From contig CAVYKB010000008.1 in the NCBI GenBank assembly GCA_963768975.1, positions 124,001 to 188,000 on the forward strand: DNA of 64,000 nucleotides, read 5' to 3'. The notes under the pieces are model-generated. The model was given only the letters and a program-made list of their open reading frames with translations, made no database searches and was not told the DNA's origin. Positions 48,422-57,300 of this stretch are shown here, piece after piece. Position 1 is the stretch's first letter. Each line of letters starts with the position of its first letter. Both the position numbers and the translations under genes were made by a program. This stretch comes from CADCTB01 sp963768975 (GTDB lineage Bacteria; Actinomycetota; Acidimicrobiia; Acidimicrobiales; AC-14).

Positions 48422-50137
48422 ATGGGTGTGCCTCCGGGAATGACGGCGGGCGACCTCAACGCGGCGCTGGCCCGGACACTCGTCGACGAGTGGGCTCGGG
48501 CCGGCGTGAGCACCGCCGCCGTCAGCCCGGGGTCCCGTTCGACACCGCTGGCGCTGGCTCTGGCGGCCGACGGCCGGATCACCGTGCAAGTGTTCCTCGA
48601 CGAGCGGTCGGGGTCGTTCTTCGCCCTGGGCGCAGCGAAGGCCACGGGGCGGCCGGCGGTGGTCCTGTGCACCTCCGGCACCGCCGCCGCCGAGTTCCAC
48701 CCTGCGGTGCTGGAGGCGTTCCACGCCCGGGTGCCGCTCCTCGTGTGCACCGCCGACCGCCCGCCGGAGCTTCGTGACACTGGCGCCGGCCAGGCCGTCG
48801 ACCAGATCAAGCTGTACGGCGACTCCCTCCGGTGGTTCGCCGAGGTCGGTGCCCCGTCGCCGGCCGACCTCACCACCTCGTACTGGCGCTCGGTCGCCGC
48901 CCGCTCGGTGGCCGCCGCCTCCGGCCCGCCGGCCGGTCCGGTGCACCTCAACCTGGCCTTCCGGGAGCCGCTGGTTCCGAGCGGCGCCGGCGTCGCCCTA
49001 CCCCCCGGGCGTGACGACGGGGCGCCGTGGGTGACCTCGGCCGCCCGACTTTCCCAGCCGGATCCGGCCGACGTCGACCGGCTGGCGTTCCTGATCGCGG
49101 CCGAGACCCGGGGCGTGATCGTGGTGGGTTGGGGCGCCGGCGTGGACCCGGAGGCGGTGGCCCGGTTTGCGGCGGTGGCCAGGTGGCCGGTGCTGGCCGA
49201 CCCGCTCTCGGGTGCCCGCCAGGGCCCGCACGCCATCTCCACCTACGACGCCCTGCTCCGCTCGCCGGCGGCGGTCAAGTCGCTGCGGCCCGATGTCGCC
49301 CTGCGGCTCGGCGCCCCACTCACCGGCCGGGCCGGGTCGTCGTGGCTCGACGCGTCGGTGCGCCAGGTCCTCGTCGACCCCGACGGCGCCTGGCTCGACC
49401 CCAACCGCTCCTCGGCCGAGCGCATGGTTGCCGACCCCACCGTGTTGCTGGACGCAGTGACGGCCCGGGGACCAGCGCGCGGCCAGTCGTTCTGGCTGTC
49501 GACCTGGCTCTCCGCCGAGCGGGCGGCCCGGCGCGACCTCGACGCCCTGCTCGACTCGTGGTCCGAGCCGTTCGAGGGCCGGGTGGCCCGGGACCTGGTC
49601 GCCGGGCTGCCGGACGGCACCACCCTGGTCGTGGGTTCGTCCATGCCGGTGCGCGACGTCGAGTCCTTCGCCCGGCCCCGATCCGGACTGCGCTTCCTCT
49701 CGAACCGGGGCGTGAACGGCATCGACGGCTTCGTGTCGACCGTCCTCGGCGCCGCTCTGGCCGGTCCCGCTGTGGCTCTGTGCGGCGACCTCACCTTCCT
49801 CCACGACGCCGGCGGGCTGCTGGGCGCCGGCCGGCGCAACGTCGACGCCACCTTCGTCGTCCTCGACAACGACGGCGGCGGGATCTTCAACTTCCTTCCC
49901 CAGGCGGGGATCGACCACTTCGAAGAGCTGTTCGGGACGCCGCACGGCATCGACATCGCGGCCCTTGCCGAAGTGCACGGCATCACGTCGGAACGGGTGA
50001 CCAAGGCCGACGACCTCCTGCCCGCGGTCCAACGAGCGATGACCGCCGGCGGCGTGCGCCTGGTCATCGTGCCCACCGACCGGGTCGACAACGTCGATCG
50101 CCACCGCCAGGCTTTCGCCGCCGTGTCGCTTCCCTGA
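48422..50137 (+). CDS. menD: SEPHCHC synthase (MenD)
   Basis: The 571-residue ThDP enzyme has an N-terminal Pyr domain (GVSTAAVSPGSRSTPLALAL, DERSGSFFALGAAKATGRPAVVLCTSGTAAAEF), a middle domain, and a PP domain with LCGDLTFLHDAGGLL... FVVLDNDGGGIFNFLPQ (the GDG-N type cofactor motif). It adds 2-oxoglutarate-derived succinyl semialdehyde to isochorismate. The ATG at 48422 or the ATG at 48440 could be the start; the second begins closer to the usual family N-terminus. Confidence 0.95.
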   Translation: MGVPPGMTAGDLNAALARTLVDEWARAGVSTAAVSPGSRSTPLALALAADGRITVQVFLDERSGSFFALGAAKATGRPAVVLCTSGTAAAEFHPAVLEAFHARVPLLVCTADRPPELRDTGAGQAVDQIKLYGDSLRWFAEVGAPSPADLTTSYWRSVAARSVAAASGPPAGPVHLNLAFREPLVPSGAGVALPPGRDDGAPWVTSAARLSQPDPADVDRLAFLIAAETRGVIVVGWGAGVDPEAVARFAAVARWPVLADPLSGARQGPHAISTYDALLRSPAAVKSLRPDVALRLGAPLTGRAGSSWLDASVRQVLVDPDGAWLDPNRSSAERMVADPTVLLDAVTARGPARGQSFWLSTWLSAERAARRDLDALLDSWSEPFEGRVARDLVAGLPDGTTLVVGSSMPVRDVESFARPRSGLRFLSNRGVNGIDGFVSTVLGAALAGPAVALCGDLTFLHDAGGLLGAGRRNVDATFVVLDNDGGGIFNFLPQAGIDHFEELFGTPHGIDIAALAEVHGITSERVTKADDLLPAVQRAMTAGGVRLVIVPTDRVDNVDRHRQAFAAVSLP

Positions 50138-50138
50138 G

Positions 50139-50777
50139 TCAGGCCCGGCGGATCAGCAGCACACCGTCTCGAACCGTGGCCATCACACACGTCACCCGGG
50201 GATCGTTGACGACCATGTCGTTGAACGCCCGGATGGCGTTGGTGTCGTCGCTCTGGTCGGCCTCGTCGAGGACCCGGCCGCTCCACAGCACGTTGTCGGC
50301 GACGATCAGCCCGTGGTCCGCCAGTAGCGGAAGCACGGCCTCGTAGTAGCGGGGGTAGTTGACCTTGTCGGCGTCGATGAAGACCAGGTCGAACGGGCCC
50401 ATGAGGAGGGTGAGGGAGTCCAGCGCCGGCCCCTCGATCAGATGGATGCGGTCGGCCCACGGGCTGGCGGCGAAGTGCCGGCGGGCCAGAGCCGCCCGCT
50501 CGGGGTCGAGCTCGCAGGTGGTGATCGTGCCGCCCGGCGGCAGGGCGGCGGCCATCGACAAGGCCGAGTACCCGGTGAAGCAGCCGATCTCCAGGATCCG
50601 GCGGGCGCCGGACAGCCAGACCAGCGTCTCCAGGAACCGGCCCTCGAGCAGGCCGACCATCATCCCGTGGCCCTCCTGGGACGCCCGGGTGGTCGCCGCC
50701 ACCTCCGCCAGCAGGGGCGTCTCGGGCGACGTGTGGGCCGCGGCGTAGGCCTCGATCTTCTCATCGACGACACCCAT
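50139..50777 (-). CDS. O-methyltransferase, class I SAM-dependent (caffeoyl-CoA type)
   Basis: The 212-residue protein has SAM motif RRILEIGCFTGYSALSMA, acidic CELDPERAALAR, and the cation-dependent FIDADKVNYPRYYEAVLPLL with VADNVLWSGRV. These mark the family 3 O-methyltransferases that act on catechols or acyl-CoA phenols with a divalent metal. Its stop is 1 bp after the menD end on the other strand. Its ATG at 50777 overlaps the cupin stop, so the two form a pair; the substrate is not known. Confidence 0.9.
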   Translation of the reverse strand: MGVVDEKIEAYAAAHTSPETPLLAEVAATTRASQEGHGMMVGLLEGRFLETLVWLSGARRILEIGCFTGYSALSMAAALPPGGTITTCELDPERAALARRHFAASPWADRIHLIEGPALDSLTLLMGPFDLVFIDADKVNYPRYYEAVLPLLADHGLIVADNVLWSGRVLDEADQSDDTNAIRAFNDMVVNDPRVTCVMATVRDGVLLIRRA

Positions 50778-51064
50778 TAGTGAGACGCCTCCAGGCACTC
50801 GACGCCCTCGGGACCGACCGTGGCCGAGTGCGACGTGCCGGCGTCGACCTCCAGGCGGTCGCCGGGGGCGAGGTTGAAGTCGCCGGCATCGGTGTGGAAG
50901 GTGATCCCGCCGGAGACGCAGTACAGCACCTTGTCGTAGTCGTGGGCGTGGCGGCCGTAACGGTCGCCGGGGGCGTTGCCCCAGCCGTGGGGCGACAACC
51001 CCTCGGCGCGGAACCGGGTCTCGACGGTGGCACGATCGGGCGCCGGGCCGTCCCACGTCGTCAT
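50777..51064 (-). CDS. Cupin-domain protein
   Basis: The 95-residue single cupin has YGRHAHDYDKVLYCVSGGITFHTDAGDF (motif 1 with His, His and Glu replaced by Lys/Val context) and LAPGDRLEVDAGTSHSATVG (motif 2 with His). It is coupled to the O-methyltransferase (TAATG overlap) and may process or bind the same compound. A GTG at 51076 would add four residues. The function is unknown. Confidence 0.8.
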   Translation of the reverse strand: MTTWDGPAPDRATVETRFRAEGLSPHGWGNAPGDRYGRHAHDYDKVLYCVSGGITFHTDAGDFNLAPGDRLEVDAGTSHSATVGPEGVECLEASH

Positions 51065-51112
51065 CCGGGCGGTCACCTTCCGAGACTACGGCGTGTCGCT
51101 ACCCTCGACAGC

Positions 51113-51751
51113 GTGAGCCCGGATACCCGACCGCGCGACAGCCAACGGGCCCGCCTGTACCGCGCCGAGGGCCTCGTCGACGCCGGCCAGCGCCTGCCGA
51201 CCGTCGAGCGCATGCAGGCCTGGGTCGACGGGCTTGTTGCGACGGACTGGTTCGTCGCCCGCTGGGGCGAGCGGTCCTTCGAGGTCCGGCCCGGCTACGG
51301 GCACCGGCGGGCGACGGCTGACCACGCCACCGGCGTGCTGCAGATGCCCAAGTGGGCCCGCAGCGAACTGGTTCTCCTGCACGAGGTCGCCCACTGCCTG
51401 ACCCCGATGACCTTCGCCAGCCACGGTGCCGAGTACGCCGGCGTGCTCCTGGCCCTGGCCCGCCGGGGCATGGGGCCGGGCACCGCGCAGCGGTTGGAGG
51501 ACGCCTTTACGTCCGAGCGCGTGCGCTGGACGCTGGCGGCCGTGCCCGTCGCTCAGTCTTCGGTGAGTGCGGAGCGCATGGCGGCCAGCTTGGCCTCGGT
51601 CTCGTCCCACTCCCGGTCGGGGTCGGAGCCAGCGACGATGCCGGCGCCGGCCACCAGCCGGGCCCGGCTGCCGTCGAGGGTGGCGCTGCGCAACCCGACG
51701 GCCCAGTCGCCGTCGCCCCGGGCGTCGACCCATCCCACCGGGCCGGCGTAG
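51113..51751 (+). CDS. Putative zinc metallohydrolase (TIGR04338-like)
   Basis: Residues 1-150 (RDSQRARLYRAEGLVDAG... VLQMPKWARSELVLLHEVAHCLTP... ASHGAEYAGVLLALARRGMG) contain HEVAH and a downstream His-Gly-Ala-Glu, a zinc-protease-like site, and recall the TIGR04338 family of actinobacteria. The last 65 residues (Ser/Arg/Pro-rich) lie wholly antisense to menF and look non-conserved, so the ancestral stop may have been lost. The start is GTG at 51113. No substrate is known. Confidence 0.72.
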   Translation: MSPDTRPRDSQRARLYRAEGLVDAGQRLPTVERMQAWVDGLVATDWFVARWGERSFEVRPGYGHRRATADHATGVLQMPKWARSELVLLHEVAHCLTPMTFASHGAEYAGVLLALARRGMGPGTAQRLEDAFTSERVRWTLAAVPVAQSSVSAERMAASLASVSSHSRSGSEPATMPAPATSRARLPSRVALRNPTAQSPSPRASTHPTGPA

Positions 51752-52728
51752 AGGCCGCGGTCGAAGCCCTCGAGCTCGGCGATGGCGGCCAGCGCCGCCG
51801 CCTCCGGCACGCCGGCGACGGCCGGCGTGGGGTGCAGCAGGGTGGCGACGTCGAGCGCAGAGGTGGTGCGGTTGCGCAGCCGGCAGCGGACGGTGGTGGC
51901 CAGGTGGGCGACGGTGGACAGGCGCACTACGTCGGGGCCCTCGGTGGTGATCGGGTCGTCGGAGAGCGCCCGCAGGGTGGCCCGGACGTCGTCGACGACC
52001 AGCCGGTGCTCGGCCTGCTCCTTGGCCGAGGCAGCCATGGCCGCCACCAGCCGGCGATCGTCGCTCGGCGACCGGCCCTGGGCGACGGTGCCGGCCATGG
52101 GCCGGGAGACCACGTCGAGACCCCGCCGGCGGGCGAGCAGCTCCGGGCTGGCCCCCACGTAGTTGCCGGCGGCGTAGGTGAAGCAGGCCGGCTGCTCGCG
52201 CCGGAGCTTGGCCAGCACGGTGGCCACGTCGAGCGGGCGGTGCAGGTCGACGGTGACCTCACGGGCCAGGACCACCTTGGCCAGGCGGCCGGCGCCGATG
52301 CGGGACAGGGCTTCTTCGACCGAGGCCGTCCAGGCGGCACGGTCACGTCGCCCCGACGCCGGCAGGCGGGTGGCGGGCCAGCCCTCGGCGCCGTCGTCGG
52401 CGGGGCCCACCTCGGTGACCCAGGACAACCCACCGGCCGTGCGGCCGGCGATGCGAGCCGGGATGACCAGCTCGCCCCGGCCGTCCCAACCGATGGCGCC
52501 CACGGCCAGGGGACCGGTGCCGGGCTCGGCCAGCGGGTCGTCGCCGGCGATCTCGGCCAGCACGTCGCCGGCGCCCGCGGCGGGGACCCGGGCGGCCACG
52601 CCCGACGTCGCCAGGCCGAACCCGGCGGCGAACCAGGCGAAGCCGCCGGGGCCGAGGGCGTAGAGGGGATCGACGCCGGCGTCGAGCACCCACGTTCGGC
52701 TACAGAGGCCGGTGGCGGTGGAGGTCAC
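51553..52728 (-). CDS. menF: Isochorismate synthase (MenF)
   Basis: The 391-residue chorismate-utilising enzyme has RLAKVVLAREVTV, ACFTYAAGNYVGASPELLARRRG, SRPMAGTVAQG, SAKEQAEHRLVVDDVR, LLHPTPAVAGVPEAAALAAI and FDRGLYAGPVGWVDARGDGDWAVGLRSA, the MenF/EntC set that binds magnesium and chorismate. It opens the menaquinone route. The start is GTG at 52728, overlapping the methyltransferase stop (GTGA). About 199 bases at its 3' end overlap the opposite metallohydrolase frame. Confidence 0.94.
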   Translation of the reverse strand: MTSTATGLCSRTWVLDAGVDPLYALGPGGFAWFAAGFGLATSGVAARVPAAGAGDVLAEIAGDDPLAEPGTGPLAVGAIGWDGRGELVIPARIAGRTAGGLSWVTEVGPADDGAEGWPATRLPASGRRDRAAWTASVEEALSRIGAGRLAKVVLAREVTVDLHRPLDVATVLAKLRREQPACFTYAAGNYVGASPELLARRRGLDVVSRPMAGTVAQGRSPSDDRRLVAAMAASAKEQAEHRLVVDDVRATLRALSDDPITTEGPDVVRLSTVAHLATTVRCRLRNRTTSALDVATLLHPTPAVAGVPEAAALAAIAELEGFDRGLYAGPVGWVDARGDGDWAVGLRSATLDGSRARLVAGAGIVAGSDPDREWDETEAKLAAMRSALTED

Positions 52729-53360
52729 CTGCGGGTCCCGGTCAGCAACTGGGCGATGCCGGTCGACAGGGTCCGGCGGTTGGCGTTGCCGAAGCCCGAC
52801 TCCGCCAGCATGGACACCATGCGGCTCGGCGGCGGCAGGTAGGCCACGGACTTGGGCAGGTACTGGTAGGCGTCGCGGTCGGAGAGGAGGCCGCCGACGA
52901 CCGGCACGACCTTCCCGAAGTACTGGGCGTGGCCCCACCGCAGCACGGCGTTCTCGGGCTCGGCCACCTCCAGTAGGGCGACCCGCCCACCGGGGCGCAG
53001 CACCCGGGCGCACTCCTTGAGGAACGGCTTCAGCGAAGCGAAGTTGCGCAGCGCGAACCCGCACACCACGCCGTCGATGGAGTTCGACCGGAAGGGCAGG
53101 ACGAGGGCGTCGCCCCGCACCAGCGGCGCCGTGGTGCGCTGGGCGGCGAGCATGCCGGCGGAGCGGTCGACGCCGACCGGCCGGTAGCCCCGCTTGGCCA
53201 GCTCCCGGCACAGGTCACCGGTGCCACAGGCCAGGTCGAGCACCTTGGAGCCGGGCGAGAGCTGCAGCGACTTCACCGTTTTGCGCCGCCACCCGACGTC
53301 CATGCCGAAGGTCAGCAGGCGGTTGAGCAGGTCGTAGCGGGGGGCGATGGCGTCGAACAT
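52725..53360 (-). CDS. menG: Demethylmenaquinone methyltransferase (MenG/UbiE)
   Basis: The 211-residue protein has MFDAIAPRYDLLNRLLTFGMDVGWRR, SKVLDLACGTGDLCRELAKRGYRPVGVDRS (SAM site), GDALVLPFRSNSIDGVVCGFALRNF, and YQYLPKSV near the end, matching UbiE/COQ5. It carries out the last step, methylation of demethylmenaquinone. It sits between merR (48 bp upstream) and menF (GTGA overlap) in one leftward operon. No alternative start exists between the upstream in-frame stop and the ATG. Confidence 0.95.
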   Translation of the reverse strand: MFDAIAPRYDLLNRLLTFGMDVGWRRKTVKSLQLSPGSKVLDLACGTGDLCRELAKRGYRPVGVDRSAGMLAAQRTTAPLVRGDALVLPFRSNSIDGVVCGFALRNFASLKPFLKECARVLRPGGRVALLEVAEPENAVLRWGHAQYFGKVVPVVGGLLSDRDAYQYLPKSVAYLPPPSRMVSMLAESGFGNANRRTLSTGIAQLLTGTRR

Positions 53361-53408
53361 GTCATCGACGGCCTTGACCTTGGCGTCGCCCGGTGGGCAG
53401 CTCCACCG

Positions 53409-54170
53409 TCACGCTGACCACTTCTCGTCGGCGGACGCGGCGTCGAGCTCACTGGGATCGCCCACCGACTCCAGGTGCTCCTGGGCGACCTGGAGCAGGA
53501 TGCGCTGGAAGTGGTGGGCGACGAGACCGGCGACCGCCGGCATGAGGCTGCGGAACGCCTCGACCAGCCGCTCGGCCTTCTCGTCCTCGGGCAGGTCGGA
53601 TGCCCGCAAGGGCTTGCGCACCCAGGTGTCGAACAGCTCGACGGCCTGGGTGGCGACCTCACGGGTGACGGCGTGGTGGTGGCGGGCGAGGGCGAACAGC
53701 TCGGGGAGGGGCAGCCCGGCCTCCAGCAGCTTCATGCCGCCGGTGAGCATGGCGACGTCGGCCGGCGTGAACTGCGGCGTCCCGTCGACCACCCGGGGGA
53801 TGAGCAGGCCCTCGCGCAGAAGTGAGTCGAGCATGGGCTGGGGAACGCCGAGGCGGTTGGCCAGCTCGTCGATGCCGAACAGCTCCTCCGGCGGGCCGCC
53901 GGCGTCATCGCCGGCGCCGGCCACCGCCGCGGCGAGCGGCTCGTCGGCGGGGTCGAGCTCGCCGGCGAGGAAGCGGCGGATGACGGCCAGGGTGAAACCC
54001 CGGCGCTGGAGCTCCTTGATGCGGGCGATACGGGCCAGGTGGTCGGTGTCGTAGAAGGCCAGCCGGCCGTCGCGCCCGGGCGGCGGCAGCAGCTGCTGCT
54101 TCTGGTAGTAGCGGATGGTGTCGACGGAAACCTCGGCGGCCAGCGCCAGCTCTTCGACCCGCATCCTCAT
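53409..54170 (-). CDS. MerR-family regulator with two helix-turn-helix-like segments, head of the menG-menF operon
   Basis: A 253-residue protein. The N-terminal MerR domain (MRVEELALAAEVSVDTIRYYQKQQLLPP... RLAFYDTDHLARIARIKELQRRGFTLAVIRRFL) is followed near residues 95-135 by a second winged-helix-like stretch (LFGIDELANRLGVPQPMLDSLLREGLL... QFTPADVAMLTGGMKLLEAGLPLPEL), then a helical domain that may bind an effector. The ATG at 54170 lies 7 bases after TAGAAT, which suits a leaderless transcript. Its promoter holds GGAGTGATTGCTCC, and near-identical elements precede menB, so I infer that it controls both men operons and itself. Confidence 0.85.
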   Translation of the reverse strand: MRMRVEELALAAEVSVDTIRYYQKQQLLPPPGRDGRLAFYDTDHLARIARIKELQRRGFTLAVIRRFLAGELDPADEPLAAAVAGAGDDAGGPPEELFGIDELANRLGVPQPMLDSLLREGLLIPRVVDGTPQFTPADVAMLTGGMKLLEAGLPLPELFALARHHHAVTREVATQAVELFDTWVRKPLRASDLPEDEKAERLVEAFRSLMPAVAGLVAHHFQRILLQVAQEHLESVGDPSELDAASADEKWSA

Positions 54171-54197
54171 AGTGACTATTCTAGGAGCAATCACTCC
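54168..54197 (-). promoter_or_regulatory. merR promoter with MerR-type operator
   Basis: On the minus strand GGAGTGATTGCTCC (54197-54184) lies directly before TAGAAT (54182-54177), which is 7 bases from the ATG. A TGACTC about 16 bases upstream could be the -35. An operator in the spacer between -35 and -10 is the classic MerR arrangement. ATAGTGACTAT (54169-54179), a perfect 11-bp palindrome, overlaps the start. Confidence 0.6.
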
Positions 54198-54330
54198 CAG
54201 AGTCACGCCGGCCCGGATCGAGTGGGCGCTCGAGCGCTTGGACCTCCAGCCCTCGGACCGGGTGCAGAGGCCTTGCGGCTCGGCCACAACCACGTCGGCG
54301 TGGCGATGCTGGCCGCCGCCCGGCGGCTGA
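54172..54330 (+). pseudogene. Remnant of a class I SAM methyltransferase gene
   Basis: From a GTG at 54172 the frame reads ITPRVTP and then ARIEWALERLDLQPSDRV, a very typical lead-in to motif I (V-L-E-I-G-C-G-x-G) of actinobacterial methyltransferases. The motif itself is absent, because the frame continues as unrelated QRPCGSATTTSAW and stops at 54330. It lies divergent to merR and may be what is left of a gene once driven by the same operator region. Confidence 0.4.
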
Positions 54331-54332
54331 CG

Positions 54333-57300
54333 CTACAGCGCCAGTTCGTCGGCGTAGACGAGGCGGTACTTCACCGGCCGCACTCTCACGAGGTCCTCGA
54401 CGCCGCGGGGCGGGCGGATGAGGTGGTCGTCGGCCTCGGACTCGTCGGTGAGGAAGATCTCGTACTCGCGGACGGCCAGGCGGAGCTGCTGGCCCTGCTC
54501 CTTGGCGGGGAGAGGCACCCTGCCGGTGTAGACGATGTCGCGCAGGCCGTTCTGCGCCGACAGGTTGAGCCGCACCTCGTCGCCGACGGCGGCCCACGCC
54601 AGGTCGGTGCTGGCGTTGGCGGGCAGGCGCTCGACCTGAGCCACCGCGAACCGGGAGAGGGAGACCAGCTGGTCGATGCCGCCGAGGAAGGTCACCAGAT
54701 CCTCGGCGTTCTCCGTGTAGCCAGCCGGCCCTCGCACCGACACGCTGGCGAACGAGGAGGAGACCTTGGTCACCGCTGCCGTGCGGGGCGCCACCAGCTG
54801 GGCCCACTCGGGCACGACGACCTTGGACAGGTGCTGGCCGGGGATGGAGTGGGGCTGGTAGCGGGCCAGCGCCAGCCGCACGAACGGGAAGTACGAGCGG
54901 CCGGCGTTGGCCTGGATGTCGCAGTACCAGAGCTTGCGCAGGGGGTCGAAGGCGGGCTTGTGACCGACCACCGTGACGGTGTGGCCCGGCGCTTCGGACA
55001 GGGAGATGCCGCCGCCCACCGCCACCCGGAGCGGGAACTGGTGGACGTAAGGGCCGCGGTCGACGGGAGGCGAGCCCCAGATCGGGTCGAGCCCCCAGTG
55101 GGTGACGTACTGCTGGGGGTCGCCCCGGGGGGCGAGGAACGCGGCCACGGCCTTGTCGAGCACGGCGAGCTGCGCCGGCGTGAACGCCAGCGACAGGTCG
55201 AGGGCGACGCCGGCCTCCGCCACCGGCACGTCGTGCAGGGCGAGCAGGTGGTTGGCCAAGGCCCGGGCGTGAGGGGTGTCCGCCCTGGCGATGCCCCGGC
55301 GGGCGTCGGGGAGGTCGGGGTCCTTGACCTTGCGCAGGCCTTCGAGGAGCCGCTCCGCCGGCCGGGCGCCGGCGGGCCCGGCGGGCTTCACCAGGCCGGC
55401 GCCGAGGATCTCCTCGGCCAGGTCGTCGGCCATGGCCCGTGACAGCGAGGGCGCCTTGATGCCGGCGGCGACGTCGACCGGGTAGGTGATCCAGGGCTGG
55501 TCCTCGAGCACGACCCCGAGCAGTTCGTCGTCGCCGGAGGACCACCACGGGCGGTCGAGGTAGACGCGCAGGCCGCCACCGCTGCGGGTGCGGATGGTGC
55601 TGCCGGGGCCGGGTCGCGCACCGGGGCGGGGTGGCAGGCCCGGGATCCGGCGCGTCGTCCACGTCCAGGTGGGGACGACGTAGAGGACCTCGGGCGGCTC
55701 GGGCCGGCGGGACGACGGCACGTCGAGCCGCACTTCGGGACCGTCGTGGGTGACGAGTGCCCGGTCATTGGTGATCTCGGGCGGGAAGTACTCCCGGAAC
55801 CGGGTGGTGGCCGTCGCCCGGTAGTTGACCCACCGGTGCTTGGTGTCCCGGAACTCGTGCCGCAGCCGGTGCACCGGGACGCCCGTGGCCGCGTCGTCCC
55901 GGCCGATCCGGCAGTTGTCCTCCGTCGCGATCAGCAGGAAGTCGCCGACGTGGGCGAGGCCGTCGAGTTCGCTGGGGGCGTCCTGGGCCAAGTCGTCGAT
56001 GGGCTCCTTCCAGTGCGCCTCGACGTCGAGTCGGCCGGTGCTCTTGGCGTGGTTGGCGATCGTGCCCGAGAGCACGGCGAAGGTCTCGCCCACGGTGCGC
56101 CTCACACCGCTTCCGGGCACGCCGGCCGCCGGGACGTGGATGACCGGCGGGGCCAGTGGTTTCTCGACCGCGTGGACCAGCGTCAGCAGCTGCCACGGGG
56201 TGAGCATCCAGTGGCGGCCGGCCTCGGCATCGGCCTGCTGCGCGGTCCGTGCGGCCGGGCGTTCCATCATCCAGACGGCGAGCAGTTCGAGATCGGCCGG
56301 GTCGACGAACGACGACAGCTGCACGGTGACCATCTCGGCTTGGGGGAGGAATACCGTCAGCCGGCGCTGCGCCGAGTCGTAGACGGGAGCGCCGGCGCCG
56401 TCTTCGATGCGCAGTCGGAAGGGCCGGCGGTCGAACCAGTCCGCCCCGCCCTGCCACTTGCGCAGGCGGGTCGTCGCGTCGCCGGGCAGGGTGGTGAACG
56501 AGGCGCCGAGGGACAGGGGGTCGGGCAGGTACGGCAGGGCCAGGTCGTCGGTGTCGTGGCACACGTACTCGCCGGGCTGGAGCGGGTCGCCCTTGCGGCG
56601 GGCGGGGTCGGTGAGATCGGTCGGCGTGGTGCCTGGGCTGGTGTTGACGACGAAGGTGCCGGCGCCCGGGTCGAGATAGGAGCCGGACTCACGAGCGGCG
56701 ATGTCGAACTGGGAGTCGATGGCGGCCTGTGGGGCGCTGGCGCCGAAGGCGGCGTCGAAGCGGCTGTGCCATTCGGCCAGCTGCTGGGACGAGAGCGGGG
56801 GGCTGATGTGGCGCTCGTTGGCCTCCAGGTAGGCCAGCGCGGTGATCCGAGGGAGGGCCACGTACGCCGGCGGCAGCACGCCGAGCGTCGACCGGATCAC
56901 CATGCGCAGCAGTGACTCGCCCTCGGTGAACTGCCGGCGGGGGATCACGACCGGCGACGGCACCGGGTCGAAGCGGCGGAAGAGATGGGTGGGTGTGACG
57001 TGCTGGGGGTCGATGCCGCTCTCCGGCACCGAGTTGCCGGCCATGTCCACGGCGCGGGCACGGAACCGGTACTCCCGCCCGAAGCGGAGGCGGGGCAGCG
57101 TGCCGGGTTGGGCCTCGAACGAGGTGTACAGCGGCACGTCGGTGGGGTTCTTGGGCTCGATGGCGCCGGCGCCGGTATTGGTGATGGCCAGCCCCGGCCG
57201 CTTGGCGGCCAGGCTCCAGCCGTCCCAGCCAAACAGGGCCTCGTGGAGGTACAGGTCCTCCTCGTGACCGGGGACCGAGGAGCTCGACGCCCCCTTGGCG

